DNA from: JAHILA01 sp035528175
GTDB lineage: Bacteria; Patescibacteriota; Minisyncoccia; RBG-13-40-8-A
Direction: 5' to 3'
Assembly: GCA_035528175.1 (NCBI GenBank)
Contig: DATKZC010000001.1
Coordinates: 1-11,689, forward strand
DNA length: 11,689 bases
In this document: positions 1 to 7,262 of the stretch, piece by piece
Layout: each line of letters opens with the position of its first letter
Numbering within the stretch: position 1 is the stretch's first letter
Translations under genes and position numbers: made by a program
Notes under the pieces: generated by a model
The model's input: the letters and a program-made list of their open reading frames with translations, nothing else
Told to the model about the DNA's origin: nothing
Databases searched by the model: none

Positions 1-1
1 G

Positions 2-133
2 AAAGTTGAAAACCTACTTAATGATCGACCGAGAAAACGGTTTGGATGGTTAACTCCTTTAGAAGTATTTTCAAAAGAATTAAACAAGTTTAATATTAGT
101 ATTAATATACCAAGTGTTGCACTTGTAGATTGA
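2..133 (+). CDS. IS30-family transposase, C-terminal fragment (cut by window start)
   Basis: Only the last 43 residues of this reading frame are in the window; the 5' part lies to the left. The visible piece contains NDRPRKRFGWLTPLEVF followed by a short tail ending in VALVD and a TGA stop. The NxRPRKxxGxxTPxEVF block is the hallmark of the C-terminal end of IS30-family DDE transposases, just after the last catalytic Glu. In this family the terminal inverted repeat usually overlaps or closely follows the end of the transposase gene, so the right end of the element probably lies at about 115-160. I cannot place it without the left end. Whether the full gene is intact cannot be judged from here. 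The family call is fairly secure from the motif. Confidence 0.8.
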   Translation, partial: KVENLLNDRPRKRFGWLTPLEVFSKELNKFNISINIPSVALVD

Positions 134-150
134 ATTCACAGTACAAATCC

Positions 151-179
151 TTGACACGACAATTGTTCTATGATAATAT
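151..179 (+). promoter_or_regulatory. Sigma70-type promoter for the cold-shock gene
   Basis: A perfect -35 hexamer TTGACA lies at 151-156. An AT-rich -10 region TATGATAATAT follows at 169-179. Within it, TAATAT (174-179) gives a 17 bp spacer, while GATAAT (172-177) is closer to consensus but gives 15 bp. Transcription would start near 184-187 and leave a leader of about 90 nt before the ATG at 274. Long leaders are typical of cold-shock genes. The -35 box lies within about 20 bp of the IS30 transposase stop codon, so the insertion sequence may contribute part of this promoter; that is inference. Confidence 0.6.
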
Positions 180-273
180 ATATTTGTCCAAGCTAGAGCT
201 GAAAGTGAAACATAGTCGAGTTTAAATACTGCAGTAATCTAAGTTTGAGAATTTAATTCGTTAATCTATATTT

Positions 274-471
274 ATGGAAGGAACGATCAAAAGACTCACA
301 GACCGTGGGTTTGGCTTCATCACTTATGAAGGAGCCGAAAAAGATCTCTTTTTTCATTCAAACGAACTTAAGAACGCCAAATTTGACGAACTTAAGGAAG
401 GCGACAAAGTAACGTTTGACATAGCTGAAAGCCCGAAAGGACCTAATGCTACAAACGTTAACAAGGCGTAA
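274..471 (+). CDS. csp: Cold-shock domain protein (CspA family)
   Basis: This 65-residue protein is a single cold-shock domain (OB fold) that binds single-stranded RNA and DNA, acting as an RNA chaperone in the cytoplasm. RNP1 is seen as RGFGFI (residues 11-16) and RNP2 as DLFFHS (24-29), with the aromatic side chains that stack on nucleic-acid bases. The ending GPNATNV (57-63) matches the usual GPxAxNV close of the family. Length is normal (65-70 residues). The ATG is preceded by an AT-rich leader with no Shine-Dalgarno sequence. The gene is monocistronic, with its own promoter at 151-179 and terminator at 490-525. Paralogues in this family cannot be told apart by sequence alone, so whether it is cold-induced or constitutive is unknown. 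Confidence 0.93.
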   Translation: MEGTIKRLTDRGFGFITYEGAEKDLFFHSNELKNAKFDELKEGDKVTFDIAESPKGPNATNVNKA

Positions 472-489
472 AAGAATAGAGAAGATTTC

Positions 490-525
490 CAAAAATCGAC
501 CCGATATCTATCTGGTCGATTTTTG
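490..525 (+). terminator. Rho-independent terminator after the cold-shock gene
   Basis: The sequence CAAAAATCGACC (490-501) pairs perfectly with GGTCGATTTTTG (514-525) around a 12-base loop, giving a 12 bp stem. The U run forms the 3' arm of the stem and the A run the 5' arm, so the same hairpin could also work on the other strand. It starts 18 bases after the csp stop codon and isolates csp from rarA. Confidence 0.8.
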
Positions 526-526
526 A

Positions 527-555
527 TTGATTATTAACCAATTTTAAGCTAATAT
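527..555 (+). promoter_or_regulatory. Candidate promoter for rarA-ychF, possibly giving a leaderless mRNA
   Basis: TTGATT (527-532) and TAATAT (550-555) are separated by 17 bp. They lie between the csp terminator and the rarA ATG at 562. A start site the usual 6-7 bases after the -10 box would fall at or within a base or two of the ATG, leaving almost no leader. No Shine-Dalgarno sequence precedes the ATG, which fits. AT-rich DNA yields such hexamers by chance, so this is tentative. Confidence 0.35.
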
Positions 556-561
556 TAGAGT

Positions 562-1764
562 ATGAAAAATTTTTTGAATCCATTGGCCGACAGAATGAGG
601 CCGGAAAAACTGGAGGACTTTCTCGGGCAGGAAGAAATTCTTGGTAAAGATAAATTACTGAAAAAGGCAATTGAACTTGACCAATTGCCTTCAATTATTT
701 TTTGGGGACCTCCAGGAAGTGGAAAAACAACTCTGGCTTATATTGTTGCCAAAAAAACAAAATCTGATTTTAAAAAAATTAGCGCTGTTGATACCGGTTT
801 GAAAGAATTGAAAGAAATCGTGGAAATCGCAAAGCAAAATCAAAGGTTCGGCAAAAAAACTATTTTATTTATTGATGAAATCCACCGCTGGAATAAAAAA
901 CAGCAGGATGCTTTATTGCCTGATGTTGAAAAGGGATTAATTGTTTTAATCGGCGCAACAACGGAAAATCCCAGCTTTGAAGTTGTCGGCTCTTTATTAT
1001 CCCGTTGCCGGGTTTTTGTTTTAAAGCAATTAACAAAAGAACATTTAATTAAAATTATTAATAAAACAATTAAAGATAAGGAAAGGGGGCTGGGGTATTT
1101 AAAACTTAAAATAGACAAGAAGGTGATTGAAGTTCTGGCGCAGATGAGCAATGGCGATGCGCGAACCGCTTTAAATGCATTGGAATACGCTTCGTCTTTG
1201 TCAAAAAATATTACTTTAGAAAATATCAAAGAAGCTTTTCAGAAATCGTATTTGCTTTACGATAAAAATGGGGATGAACATTACAATATTATTTCTGCTT
1301 TGCATAAATCAATGCGTGGATCGGATGCGAATGCTGCGCTTTACTGGCTAACAAGAATGCTGGAAGCAGGGGAGGATCCTTTGTATGTTGCGCGTAGAGT
1401 AATTAGGTTTGCTTCAGAGGATATTGGATTGGAAAATTCGCGCGCTTTAGAGCAGGCAGTAAGCGCTTATAATGCTTGCCATTATATCGGTATGCCGGAA
1501 TGCGGTGTGATTCTTGCACAGGCAGTTGTTTATATGGCAAAGTGCAAAAAGTCCAATGAATTGTATGTTGCTTACGGAAAGGCAATGAATGATGTTAAAG
1601 AATATGGAAATTTACCAGTGCCTTTTCACATTCGCAATGCGCCGACTAAATTAATGAAGGATTTGAATTACGGCAAAAATTATAAATACTCTCCGGACTT
1701 TAATTACAAAGAAAAACAGGACTATCTGCCGGAAAAATTAAAAAACAAAAAGTATTTAAAATAA
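562..1764 (+). CDS. rarA: Replication-associated recombination protein A (RarA/MgsA AAA+ ATPase)
   Basis: RarA is a cytoplasmic AAA+ ATPase related to clamp-loader subunits and to eukaryotic WRNIP1. It acts at stalled replication forks and single-stranded DNA ends. The N-terminus PLADRMRP (residues 7-14) is the family's usual opening. Walker A is GPPGSGKTT (49-57), Walker B is ILFIDE followed by IHRW (101-110), sensor 1 is GATTENPSF (131-139), and the arginine-finger region is SRCR (147-150). The C-terminal half carries the MgsA-type tetramerisation region, with AGEDPLYVARR and the RFASEDIGL motif. Two usually conserved positions differ: IHRF reads IHRW, and LPHVE reads LPDVE. Length (400) is slightly short of the typical 430-450. 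ychF starts one base after its stop, so the two are probably co-transcribed. Confidence 0.95.
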   Translation: MKNFLNPLADRMRPEKLEDFLGQEEILGKDKLLKKAIELDQLPSIIFWGPPGSGKTTLAYIVAKKTKSDFKKISAVDTGLKELKEIVEIAKQNQRFGKKTILFIDEIHRWNKKQQDALLPDVEKGLIVLIGATTENPSFEVVGSLLSRCRVFVLKQLTKEHLIKIINKTIKDKERGLGYLKLKIDKKVIEVLAQMSNGDARTALNALEYASSLSKNITLENIKEAFQKSYLLYDKNGDEHYNIISALHKSMRGSDANAALYWLTRMLEAGEDPLYVARRVIRFASEDIGLENSRALEQAVSAYNACHYIGMPECGVILAQAVVYMAKCKKSNELYVAYGKAMNDVKEYGNLPVPFHIRNAPTKLMKDLNYGKNYKYSPDFNYKEKQDYLPEKLKNKKYLK

Positions 1765-1765
1765 T

Positions 1766-2833
1766 ATGTCATTATCAATCGGAATTGTGGGATTGCCGAA
1801 TGTGGGAAAATCGACTTTATTCCAGGCAATTACCAAAAAACAAGTAGATTGCGCAAATTATCCTTTTTGCACCATTGACCCGAATATTGGTGTTGTTGCC
1901 GTGCCTGACGAGCGAGTTGATAAACTGGCTGATTTAAACCATTCAAAGAAAAAAATTTATACTACAGTTCAGTTTGTTGATATTGCGGGCCTGGTCAAAG
2001 GCGCAAGCAAAGGCGAAGGATTGGGCAATAAATTTCTGGCAAACATCAGAGAAGTTGATGCCATTGTTTATGTTCTACGCTGTTTTAAAAATGAAAAAAT
2101 CATTAATCCTAGGAATAAAATCGACCCGATAGAAGATAAAGAAATTTTAGACACAGAAATGGCTCTTAAAGATTTGGAGACAGCAGGAAAACGATTAGAA
2201 GGTCTGGAGCGTGAAATAAGAGCAGGAAGCAAGGAAGCAAAAAAAGAACAGGAAGCAATGAAAAAAGCCAAAGAATTATTAAAAACAGGAGCGGTTTTAA
2301 GTGAAGTGGAATGGAATGAAGATGAAGAAAGGATATTGCAAAGCTGTCAGCTTCTGACTATGAAAAAAAGATTATATCTACTCAATGGTATTAAAGAAGA
2401 GATTCCTGTGGAAATAATTCAGGGTTTTAAAGAAAAAAATTGGCCGTATATTATAATTGATATTTTAAGCGAATTTGGAGCAGGGGATTTAACCATTGAT
2501 GACAGGAAAGCGTTGGGGTTGCCGGAATTATCCAAATTAGATGAATTAATTAAAGAAGCTTATAAATTATTGAATTTGATAACTTTTCTCACAACAGGCG
2601 AAGATGAAACCCGCGCCTGGACCATAAAAGGTGGCAGCATTGCGCCACAAGCAGGCGGAGCAATCCATACTGATTTTGAAAGATGCTTTATTAAGGCTGA
2701 AGTTATTGACTGGAAAGATTTATTGAATGCGCATGGATTTATCGGCGCGCGCGAAAAAGGATTAATCCGCACAGAGGGTAAGGGATACATTGTAAAAGAC
2801 GGCGATGTGATTGAAATAAAAAGTAACGCTTGA
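1766..2833 (+). CDS. ychF: Ribosome-associated ATPase YchF (OLA1/Obg-like family)
   Basis: YchF is a TRAFAC-class P-loop NTPase of the Obg group that prefers ATP over GTP and binds ribosomes; in other bacteria it is linked to oxidative-stress responses and translation quality. The P-loop is GLPNVGKST (residues 9-17). Switch regions include NYPFCTIDPN (31-40) and DIAGLVKGAS (72-81). A charged helical insert predicted to be coiled coil spans about 125-180. The C-terminal TGS domain covers about 273-355 and contains the diagnostic IHTDFERCFIKAEV (300-313). Length 355 is close to the usual 363. The position equivalent to the G4 motif reads NGIK (207-210) rather than a GTPase NKxD, as expected for this ATP-preferring family. 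The stop codon TGA begins the stem of the downstream terminator. Confidence 0.96.
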   Translation: MSLSIGIVGLPNVGKSTLFQAITKKQVDCANYPFCTIDPNIGVVAVPDERVDKLADLNHSKKKIYTTVQFVDIAGLVKGASKGEGLGNKFLANIREVDAIVYVLRCFKNEKIINPRNKIDPIEDKEILDTEMALKDLETAGKRLEGLEREIRAGSKEAKKEQEAMKKAKELLKTGAVLSEVEWNEDEERILQSCQLLTMKKRLYLLNGIKEEIPVEIIQGFKEKNWPYIIIDILSEFGAGDLTIDDRKALGLPELSKLDELIKEAYKLLNLITFLTTGEDETRAWTIKGGSIAPQAGGAIHTDFERCFIKAEVIDWKDLLNAHGFIGAREKGLIRTEGKGYIVKDGDVIEIKSNA

Positions 2834-2872
2834 AATAAAAATAGTCCGATGTACATCGGGTTATTTTTATTT
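2833..2872 (+). terminator. Long hairpin terminator closing the rarA-ychF unit
   Basis: At the centre is a 14-base perfect palindrome, CCGATGTACATCGG (2846-2859). It is extended on both sides by A-U pairs, with two G-U wobbles at 2844-2845/2860-2861, out to 2833 and 2872. The 3' arm contains the T run TTATTTTTATTT. The outer stem begins on the last base of the ychF stop codon. Because the wobbles become A-C mismatches on the other strand, the hairpin is strongest for + strand transcripts. Confidence 0.85.
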
Positions 2873-2883
2873 ATTTTAAATTT

Positions 2884-2892
2884 TGTTATGAT
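2884..2892 (+). promoter_or_regulatory. Candidate extended -10 promoter for the transketolase operon
   Basis: TGTTATGAT (2884-2892) fits an extended -10 element (TG, one base, then TATGAT). It lies just after the ychF terminator and 37 bases before the transketolase ATG. The -35 position 17 bp upstream falls in the terminator T run (TTTTTA at 2864-2869), which is weak, as is common for extended -10 promoters. Start of transcription would be near 2899, giving a leader of about 30 nt. Confidence 0.4.
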
Positions 2893-2929
2893 TAAAGAGT
2901 GATAAATATTAATTATCTTGTTTTAATTT

Positions 2930-5254
2930 ATGGTTATCAAAAAAATAGTGATTAAAAGCAAAAATAATAATAAAAAAATGGATTATAATATTCTGGACAA
3001 GAAAGGATTAGATGTTTTGATGAAAAAAGAACCAAAAAGGTTTAAATATTTAGCAGAAGGTGGATATTATATTAATCTGCAGAATTTGAATCTGAAGCCA
3101 ATTGAAGGAATTGATTTGGAAAAAACCGCGCATTTGGCAAAAATTATCAGAGCGCTGGCTTTTTGCGCAATTGACAGCATAAAATCAGGGCATCCTGGAG
3201 GTTCTTCTTCAAAAGTAGAACAGATTTTGTCTTTACTCTTATCGGGCGACTTTGTTTTTGATCCACTGGATCCGAATAGTCCGGCCAGGGACAGGATTGT
3301 CTGGGCAGCAGGCCACTGCACGCCGTTGTTCCATTCAATATTGTCTTTAATTTACGAATCATTAAAAAGAAAAGGAGGGGAGTTTGATATTAAAAAACTG
3401 GATGCGTTTTATCCGAGTTGCTTGGTGCGTTTCAGGCATTGCGGGGGACCGAGTGGGCACGTTGAAGCGAATTATCCTTTGTCAGATATGTCTACTGGCG
3501 CATCCGGGCATGGCTTGTCCGCTGCACTTGGTCTAGCAACTCTGCAAAAATCGAACGGATTAGATACAAAAGTTTTTGTTTTGGCCGGAGATGCGGAAAC
3601 CGAAGAGGGAATGAGTTATGAAGCGCGAAATTTAATCCAAGCATTAGGCATGGATAATTTAATTGTCAGTTTAGATTCAAATAGATTTGGAATTGATGGG
3701 CCAATTACTGAAGTAATTAATTCTCCATATTTAAATCATTGGTTTGGTTCTGGCTGGAATATTATTGAGGTTGACGGGCACAATGTTACAGAATTAATTT
3801 ATGCCTACAAAAAAGCATTTCAGGGTTTTGACAATAAAAAAGCAACAGTGATTATCAGTCATACAATTAAAGGCAAAGAATATGGGAGATTGGAAGACAC
3901 TGCTGATTCTCACGGTATGCCATTACCGCATGAGGAATATGTGCAGGTAATGAAAAAACTGGGATTTGATGTTCCGGGTATTGAAGGTGAACAAATAAAA
4001 GATATTGAAACTGTGCTTTTGAAATTAACCAATGAATATGTTGATTATTTCGCTGGACGATTAGAAATTGGTGCCAAGAAACAAAAGACAGAACAGGAAC
4101 TCTTAGAACAAATGAAAAAAGTGCTCGGGAATCGTCCGATTACTGATTACAAATCAGTGAAAAGGCCGGATACATTACCATCAGAATTAATTTTTTCCGC
4201 CCAAGGCGGATCCGCCTCTGGCGGAGAAATGAAAGTAGCTACAAGAAAAGCAACAGAAGCGTTTTTTAAATGGTTGATGTCTCAGACAGCCTTTTTTTAT
4301 CTCGGTTCAGGAGATTTGGCAAAATCAATTTTAACCAGCGCTGCGGAAAATGTTTACGGAATTATCAACAAAGAAAATCCACTGGGCAGGGGAATCAGGT
4401 TTGGAATTGCCGAACAGAACATGGCAATGATGTCTGCGGCATTGACTCAGGATGTTTTGCCAGGAGGATTCCAGGCAATGAGCGTTTTTGCAACTTATGG
4501 AGTATTTACATCGATTATGAGCAATCCAGTAAGAATGGCATTGATAAATAATGCTGTGTACGAGGAAGTTAACCAGAAATTTAAGGGATTCTTTATTATG
4601 TTGGCTGCGCATGACGGTCCAGAAACAGGCGAAGACGGTCCGACTCATCATGGATTATTTTGGATGTCGCTATTTATGGCTTATCCCGGAATCAAGGTTT
4701 ACAAGCCATTGGACGCCAATGAAACTATTGAAATGCTGTTTTATGCATTAGAGAAGGGCGAGCCCATTGCTTTGTCAGTAATGAGGCCAAATACTCTTGT
4801 ATTCAAGCGTGAAAATGGAGTACCGCCAGCTCGAGAAGCGATTAATGGCGCATATATATTCAAGAATTATTCCGAAAATGGAAAAAAGAAAATTGTTCTG
4901 GCGATTTCAGGAGGACAGATTTTGGCAAATGTCCTGGAGATTTTGCCGGACATAGAAGTAGATAATGATGTTAAAATTTTGGCTGTTACCTCGCCGGAAT
5001 TATTTGAAGAATTAAGGCAGACGAATCCGGAAAAAGCCAATGCAATATTTTCCGATGAAGACAGACAGAGAGTGATAACATTGCATAATGGCTGGCCTGG
5101 ATTTTTGAATGCATTTGTCTTGCCAAAAGATTATGAAAATAAAATAATCGGCATTAATAAATTCCTTAAATCAGGTCCGCCGTCCGAGGTTTATCAATAT
5201 GCCAAATTCGATCCGCAGGGCCTCAAAGAAAAAATCCTAAAAGCATTGGAATAA
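2930..5254 (+). CDS. tkt: Transketolase, long atypical form
   Basis: Thiamine-diphosphate enzyme moving two-carbon ketol units between sugar phosphates in the non-oxidative pentose phosphate pathway, in the cytoplasm. All three transketolase regions are present in one chain. The PP domain has SGHPGG (residues 86-91), GHVE (176-179) and GDA...DSN (220-251). The Pyr domain begins at KVATRKATEAF (435-445), with the catalytic Glu in IAEQNM (E495) and HDG plus GEDGPTHHG (561-575). The C-terminal domain runs from about 640. The usual GDG of the cofactor motif reads GDA, but Asp221 and Asn251 remain. At 774 residues it is about 110 longer than E. coli TktA; some 60 residues are an N-terminal extension starting with a Lys/Asn-rich stretch. 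ATG at 2978 (residue 17) is an alternative start; neither has a Shine-Dalgarno sequence. A GC-rich repeat is read through at residues 423-433. Confidence 0.9.
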   Translation: MVIKKIVIKSKNNNKKMDYNILDKKGLDVLMKKEPKRFKYLAEGGYYINLQNLNLKPIEGIDLEKTAHLAKIIRALAFCAIDSIKSGHPGGSSSKVEQILSLLLSGDFVFDPLDPNSPARDRIVWAAGHCTPLFHSILSLIYESLKRKGGEFDIKKLDAFYPSCLVRFRHCGGPSGHVEANYPLSDMSTGASGHGLSAALGLATLQKSNGLDTKVFVLAGDAETEEGMSYEARNLIQALGMDNLIVSLDSNRFGIDGPITEVINSPYLNHWFGSGWNIIEVDGHNVTELIYAYKKAFQGFDNKKATVIISHTIKGKEYGRLEDTADSHGMPLPHEEYVQVMKKLGFDVPGIEGEQIKDIETVLLKLTNEYVDYFAGRLEIGAKKQKTEQELLEQMKKVLGNRPITDYKSVKRPDTLPSELIFSAQGGSASGGEMKVATRKATEAFFKWLMSQTAFFYLGSGDLAKSILTSAAENVYGIINKENPLGRGIRFGIAEQNMAMMSAALTQDVLPGGFQAMSVFATYGVFTSIMSNPVRMALINNAVYEEVNQKFKGFFIMLAAHDGPETGEDGPTHHGLFWMSLFMAYPGIKVYKPLDANETIEMLFYALEKGEPIALSVMRPNTLVFKRENGVPPAREAINGAYIFKNYSENGKKKIVLAISGGQILANVLEILPDIEVDNDVKILAVTSPELFEELRQTNPEKANAIFSDEDRQRVITLHNGWPGFLNAFVLPKDYENKIIGINKFLKSGPPSEVYQYAKFDPQGLKEKILKALE
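4197..4225 (+). repeat. GC-rich double-hairpin element inserted in the transketolase gene
   Basis: Two small hairpins stand side by side: CCGCC-CAA-GGCGG (4197-4209) and TCCGCC-TCT-GGCGGA (4211-4225). Between them they share a 12-base palindrome, GGCGGATCCGCC (4205-4216). The element is strikingly GC-rich in an AT-rich gene. It is read in frame as SAQGGSASGGE, a flexible linker between the PP and Pyr domains. It looks like a dispersed palindromic repeat of the REP kind that has landed where the protein tolerates it. Confidence 0.75.
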
Positions 5255-5256
5255 AT

Positions 5257-5976
5257 ATGAAAGCATTGGAAGTTAAAAATTTGGTTAAAGATTATAAAGA
5301 AATTCGGGCTGTAAATGGCGTGAGTTTTGAAATTGGTAAGGGCGAAATTTTTGCCTTGGTTGGGCCGAATGGAGCGGGCAAGTCAACGATTTTGAAAATT
5401 GTGGCAACAATCCTAAATCTGACCAGCGGAGAAGTTGTTATTGAAGGTGAAAATATTTCCGGAAATGCGGACAAAATAAGAAAGTTTATTAGTTATTTGC
5501 CCGAAGAAGCGGGAGCATACAAAAATTTGAGCGGCAACGATTATCTTAAATTTATGGCCGCGATTTATACTGACGACAAATTCAAACAAAAAGAATATTT
5601 AAAATTTGCTGAAGAAATCAGTGGATTGAAAGAATGGTTGAAAAGAAAAATCAAAACTTACAGTAAGGGCATGACCAGAAAATTATTGCTTGCAAGAACG
5701 GTTATGTCCAGGCCGAAATTTGCAATTTTGGATGAACCCACATCGGGATTAGACGTAATCAATGCGTTTGAAATCAGGAATATTATCAAAAAACTGGCGA
5801 GTGAAGGAATGTCAGTTTTGCTTTCCAGTCACAATATGTTGGAAATTGAATATTTATCGCACAGAGTGGCTTTGATAAATAAAGGCGAGATAAAAGCCAT
5901 CGGCACGCCGCAGGAATTAAAAGAACAGAATCAGGCGCAGAATCTTGAAGAAGTATTTATAAAAATCGCATTATAA
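5257..5976 (+). CDS. ABC transporter ATP-binding protein (NatA/ABC-2 exporter type)
   Basis: This is the cytoplasmic ATPase of an ABC exporter; its partner is the permease that starts 2 bases after its stop. Walker A is GPNGAGKST (residues 36-44), the ABC signature is YSKGMTRK (135-142), Walker B is FAILDE (155-160) followed by the D-loop SGLD (163-166), and the switch His is H192. The Q-loop reads YLPEEAGAY (80-88): the Gln is replaced by Glu, as seen in NatA- and YhaQ-like ATPases, where YLPEERGLY is usual. Length 239 is normal for a single nucleotide-binding domain. The substrate cannot be told from the sequence; sodium, drugs or lipids are all possible for this group. GGA about 6 bases before the ATG is a weak Shine-Dalgarno candidate. 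Confidence 0.92.
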   Translation: MKALEVKNLVKDYKEIRAVNGVSFEIGKGEIFALVGPNGAGKSTILKIVATILNLTSGEVVIEGENISGNADKIRKFISYLPEEAGAYKNLSGNDYLKFMAAIYTDDKFKQKEYLKFAEEISGLKEWLKRKIKTYSKGMTRKLLLARTVMSRPKFAILDEPTSGLDVINAFEIRNIIKKLASEGMSVLLSSHNMLEIEYLSHRVALINKGEIKAIGTPQELKEQNQAQNLEEVFIKIAL

Positions 5977-5978
5977 GT

Positions 5979-7262
5979 ATGGCTAAATTTTTGGTTTTAT
6001 TAAAAAAGGAAATAAAAGAACTGATTACGCTTCAGATGATTTTGCCGATGGTTGTGGTAATAATAATGTTTTCTTTAATCGGGAATATAATATCCAAGGA
6101 AACCGCCAAATTTGCCGCGCCTCAGCAGATTTTGATTTTAAATCAGGACACTGTCCGAGTCGGCGATAAAATATCAGAAATTCTCAAAGCATCAAATTTC
6201 AAAACAGAGGTTCTAATCGGAATAGACATTGCTGAAGTATTAGATAGGGCAAGGGAAAATAGAATCTCTTCAGTATTGGTCATTACAAGCAATTTTGAAA
6301 ATGATATAAACAATTTCAGGCCTCATTCTATAACTATTCATAAGATTGCGGAAAATTTTTCAATATCTTCTGATGTGAAGTACTCCGGCCTGGACAGGGC
6401 AGTAAATATAATTAGCACTTATTACAGCAATGATTGGATTTCAAAAAAGAAAACTGGTATTGATCCGGAAATTTTGAAAAACCCGGTAAAAGTAAATGAA
6501 TTCGTAGTCATAGGAGACAAAACGGCTAATATTTCATTGTCGGCAGTTTCGGGTTATATCCGAAAACAAACGACTTTTATACCGATAATTTTATTCTTGG
6601 TAATTATCCTGGCCTCGCAAATGGTGGCCATGGCAGTGGCCGGAGAAAAAGAAAATAAAACTTTTGAAATTCTTTTGAGTTCTCCCGTGAGTAGAAAAAC
6701 AATTGTTTTTGCAAAGTTGATTGCAGCTGGGCTTGTGGCGCTTTTGCTTGCTGGAGTATATATGATAGGGATGAATTCTTATATAAACAGGATAAGCGGA
6801 GGAACGGTCTCAATGGGTGACGGATTGATGAGCATTTTCAGTTCTTTGGGTATAATTATTACGCCTCTAGGTTATCTGCTTCTGGGAGCGTCTTTGTTTA
6901 TGGGTATTTTGGTCGGTTTGGCTATTGCGATGATTTTAGGAGTTTTATCCGAAAACATAAAAAGCGTCCAGGCAACCATTACTCCTTTGATGATAATGGT
7001 TCTTCTGCCGTATTTTCTTGTTCTGCTTTTAGACATAAACACAATTTCGCCGATATTAAAATATATAATTTACATTATTCCATTCTCTCATCCTTTTCTG
7101 GCTTCCCAAAATATAATTTTAGGGAATTATCTGCCGATTGTTTATGGAATAATTTATCAGTTTATTGTCTTTATGGTTTTCGTGGTTATCGCAACCAAAA
7201 TTTTCTCATCGGATAAAATTATTACTTTAAAACTGAATTTTGGTAAGAAGAAAAAAATCTAA
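5979..7262 (+). CDS. ABC-2 type permease (NatB-like)
   Basis: This is the membrane partner of the preceding ATPase. The layout is that of ABC-2 exporters with a large extracytoplasmic loop: one membrane helix at residues 17-37, then a soluble domain of about 150 residues (45-195), then a cluster of helices at roughly 198-220, 243-263, 289-320, 330-352 and 386-408, with a shorter hydrophobic stretch near 359-372. The motif MAVAGEKENKTFEILLSSPV (217-236), just after the second helix, is the conserved coupling region of NatB/YhaP-type permeases. The C-terminus is Lys-rich and cytoplasmic. The stop codon overlaps the next start by one base (TAATG), indicating translational coupling. Substrate unknown. 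Confidence 0.87.
   Translation: MAKFLVLLKKEIKELITLQMILPMVVVIIMFSLIGNIISKETAKFAAPQQILILNQDTVRVGDKISEILKASNFKTEVLIGIDIAEVLDRARENRISSVLVITSNFENDINNFRPHSITIHKIAENFSISSDVKYSGLDRAVNIISTYYSNDWISKKKTGIDPEILKNPVKVNEFVVIGDKTANISLSAVSGYIRKQTTFIPIILFLVIILASQMVAMAVAGEKENKTFEILLSSPVSRKTIVFAKLIAAGLVALLLAGVYMIGMNSYINRISGGTVSMGDGLMSIFSSLGIIITPLGYLLLGASLFMGILVGLAIAMILGVLSENIKSVQATITPLMIMVLLPYFLVLLLDINTISPILKYIIYIIPFSHPFLASQNIILGNYLPIVYGIIYQFIVFMVFVVIATKIFSSDKIITLKLNFGKKKKI

Noticed and set aside
840..1229. Open frame on the - strand inside rarA (also those at 7964-8341, 4331-4651 and 3067-3321)
   Set aside because: They lie opposite strongly conserved genes, show no recognisable motif, and have composition expected of the complement of an AT-rich gene.
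2287..2320. Segment read as AVLSEVEWN in ychF, resembling the product of the GAGCGAAGTCGA repeat family
   Set aside because: The nucleotide match is poor and the protein aligns to E. coli YchF by eye without any insertion, so it looks like native coding sequence.
4270..4751. Two further + strand open frames inside the transketolase gene
   Set aside because: They are out of frame with a clearly conserved Pyr domain and carry no family motif.
6618..6645. GC-rich, partly palindromic stretch GGTGGCCATGGCAGTGGCC in the permease gene
   Set aside because: It encodes MVAMAVAGE, the conserved family motif at this position, so it is not an inserted repeat.
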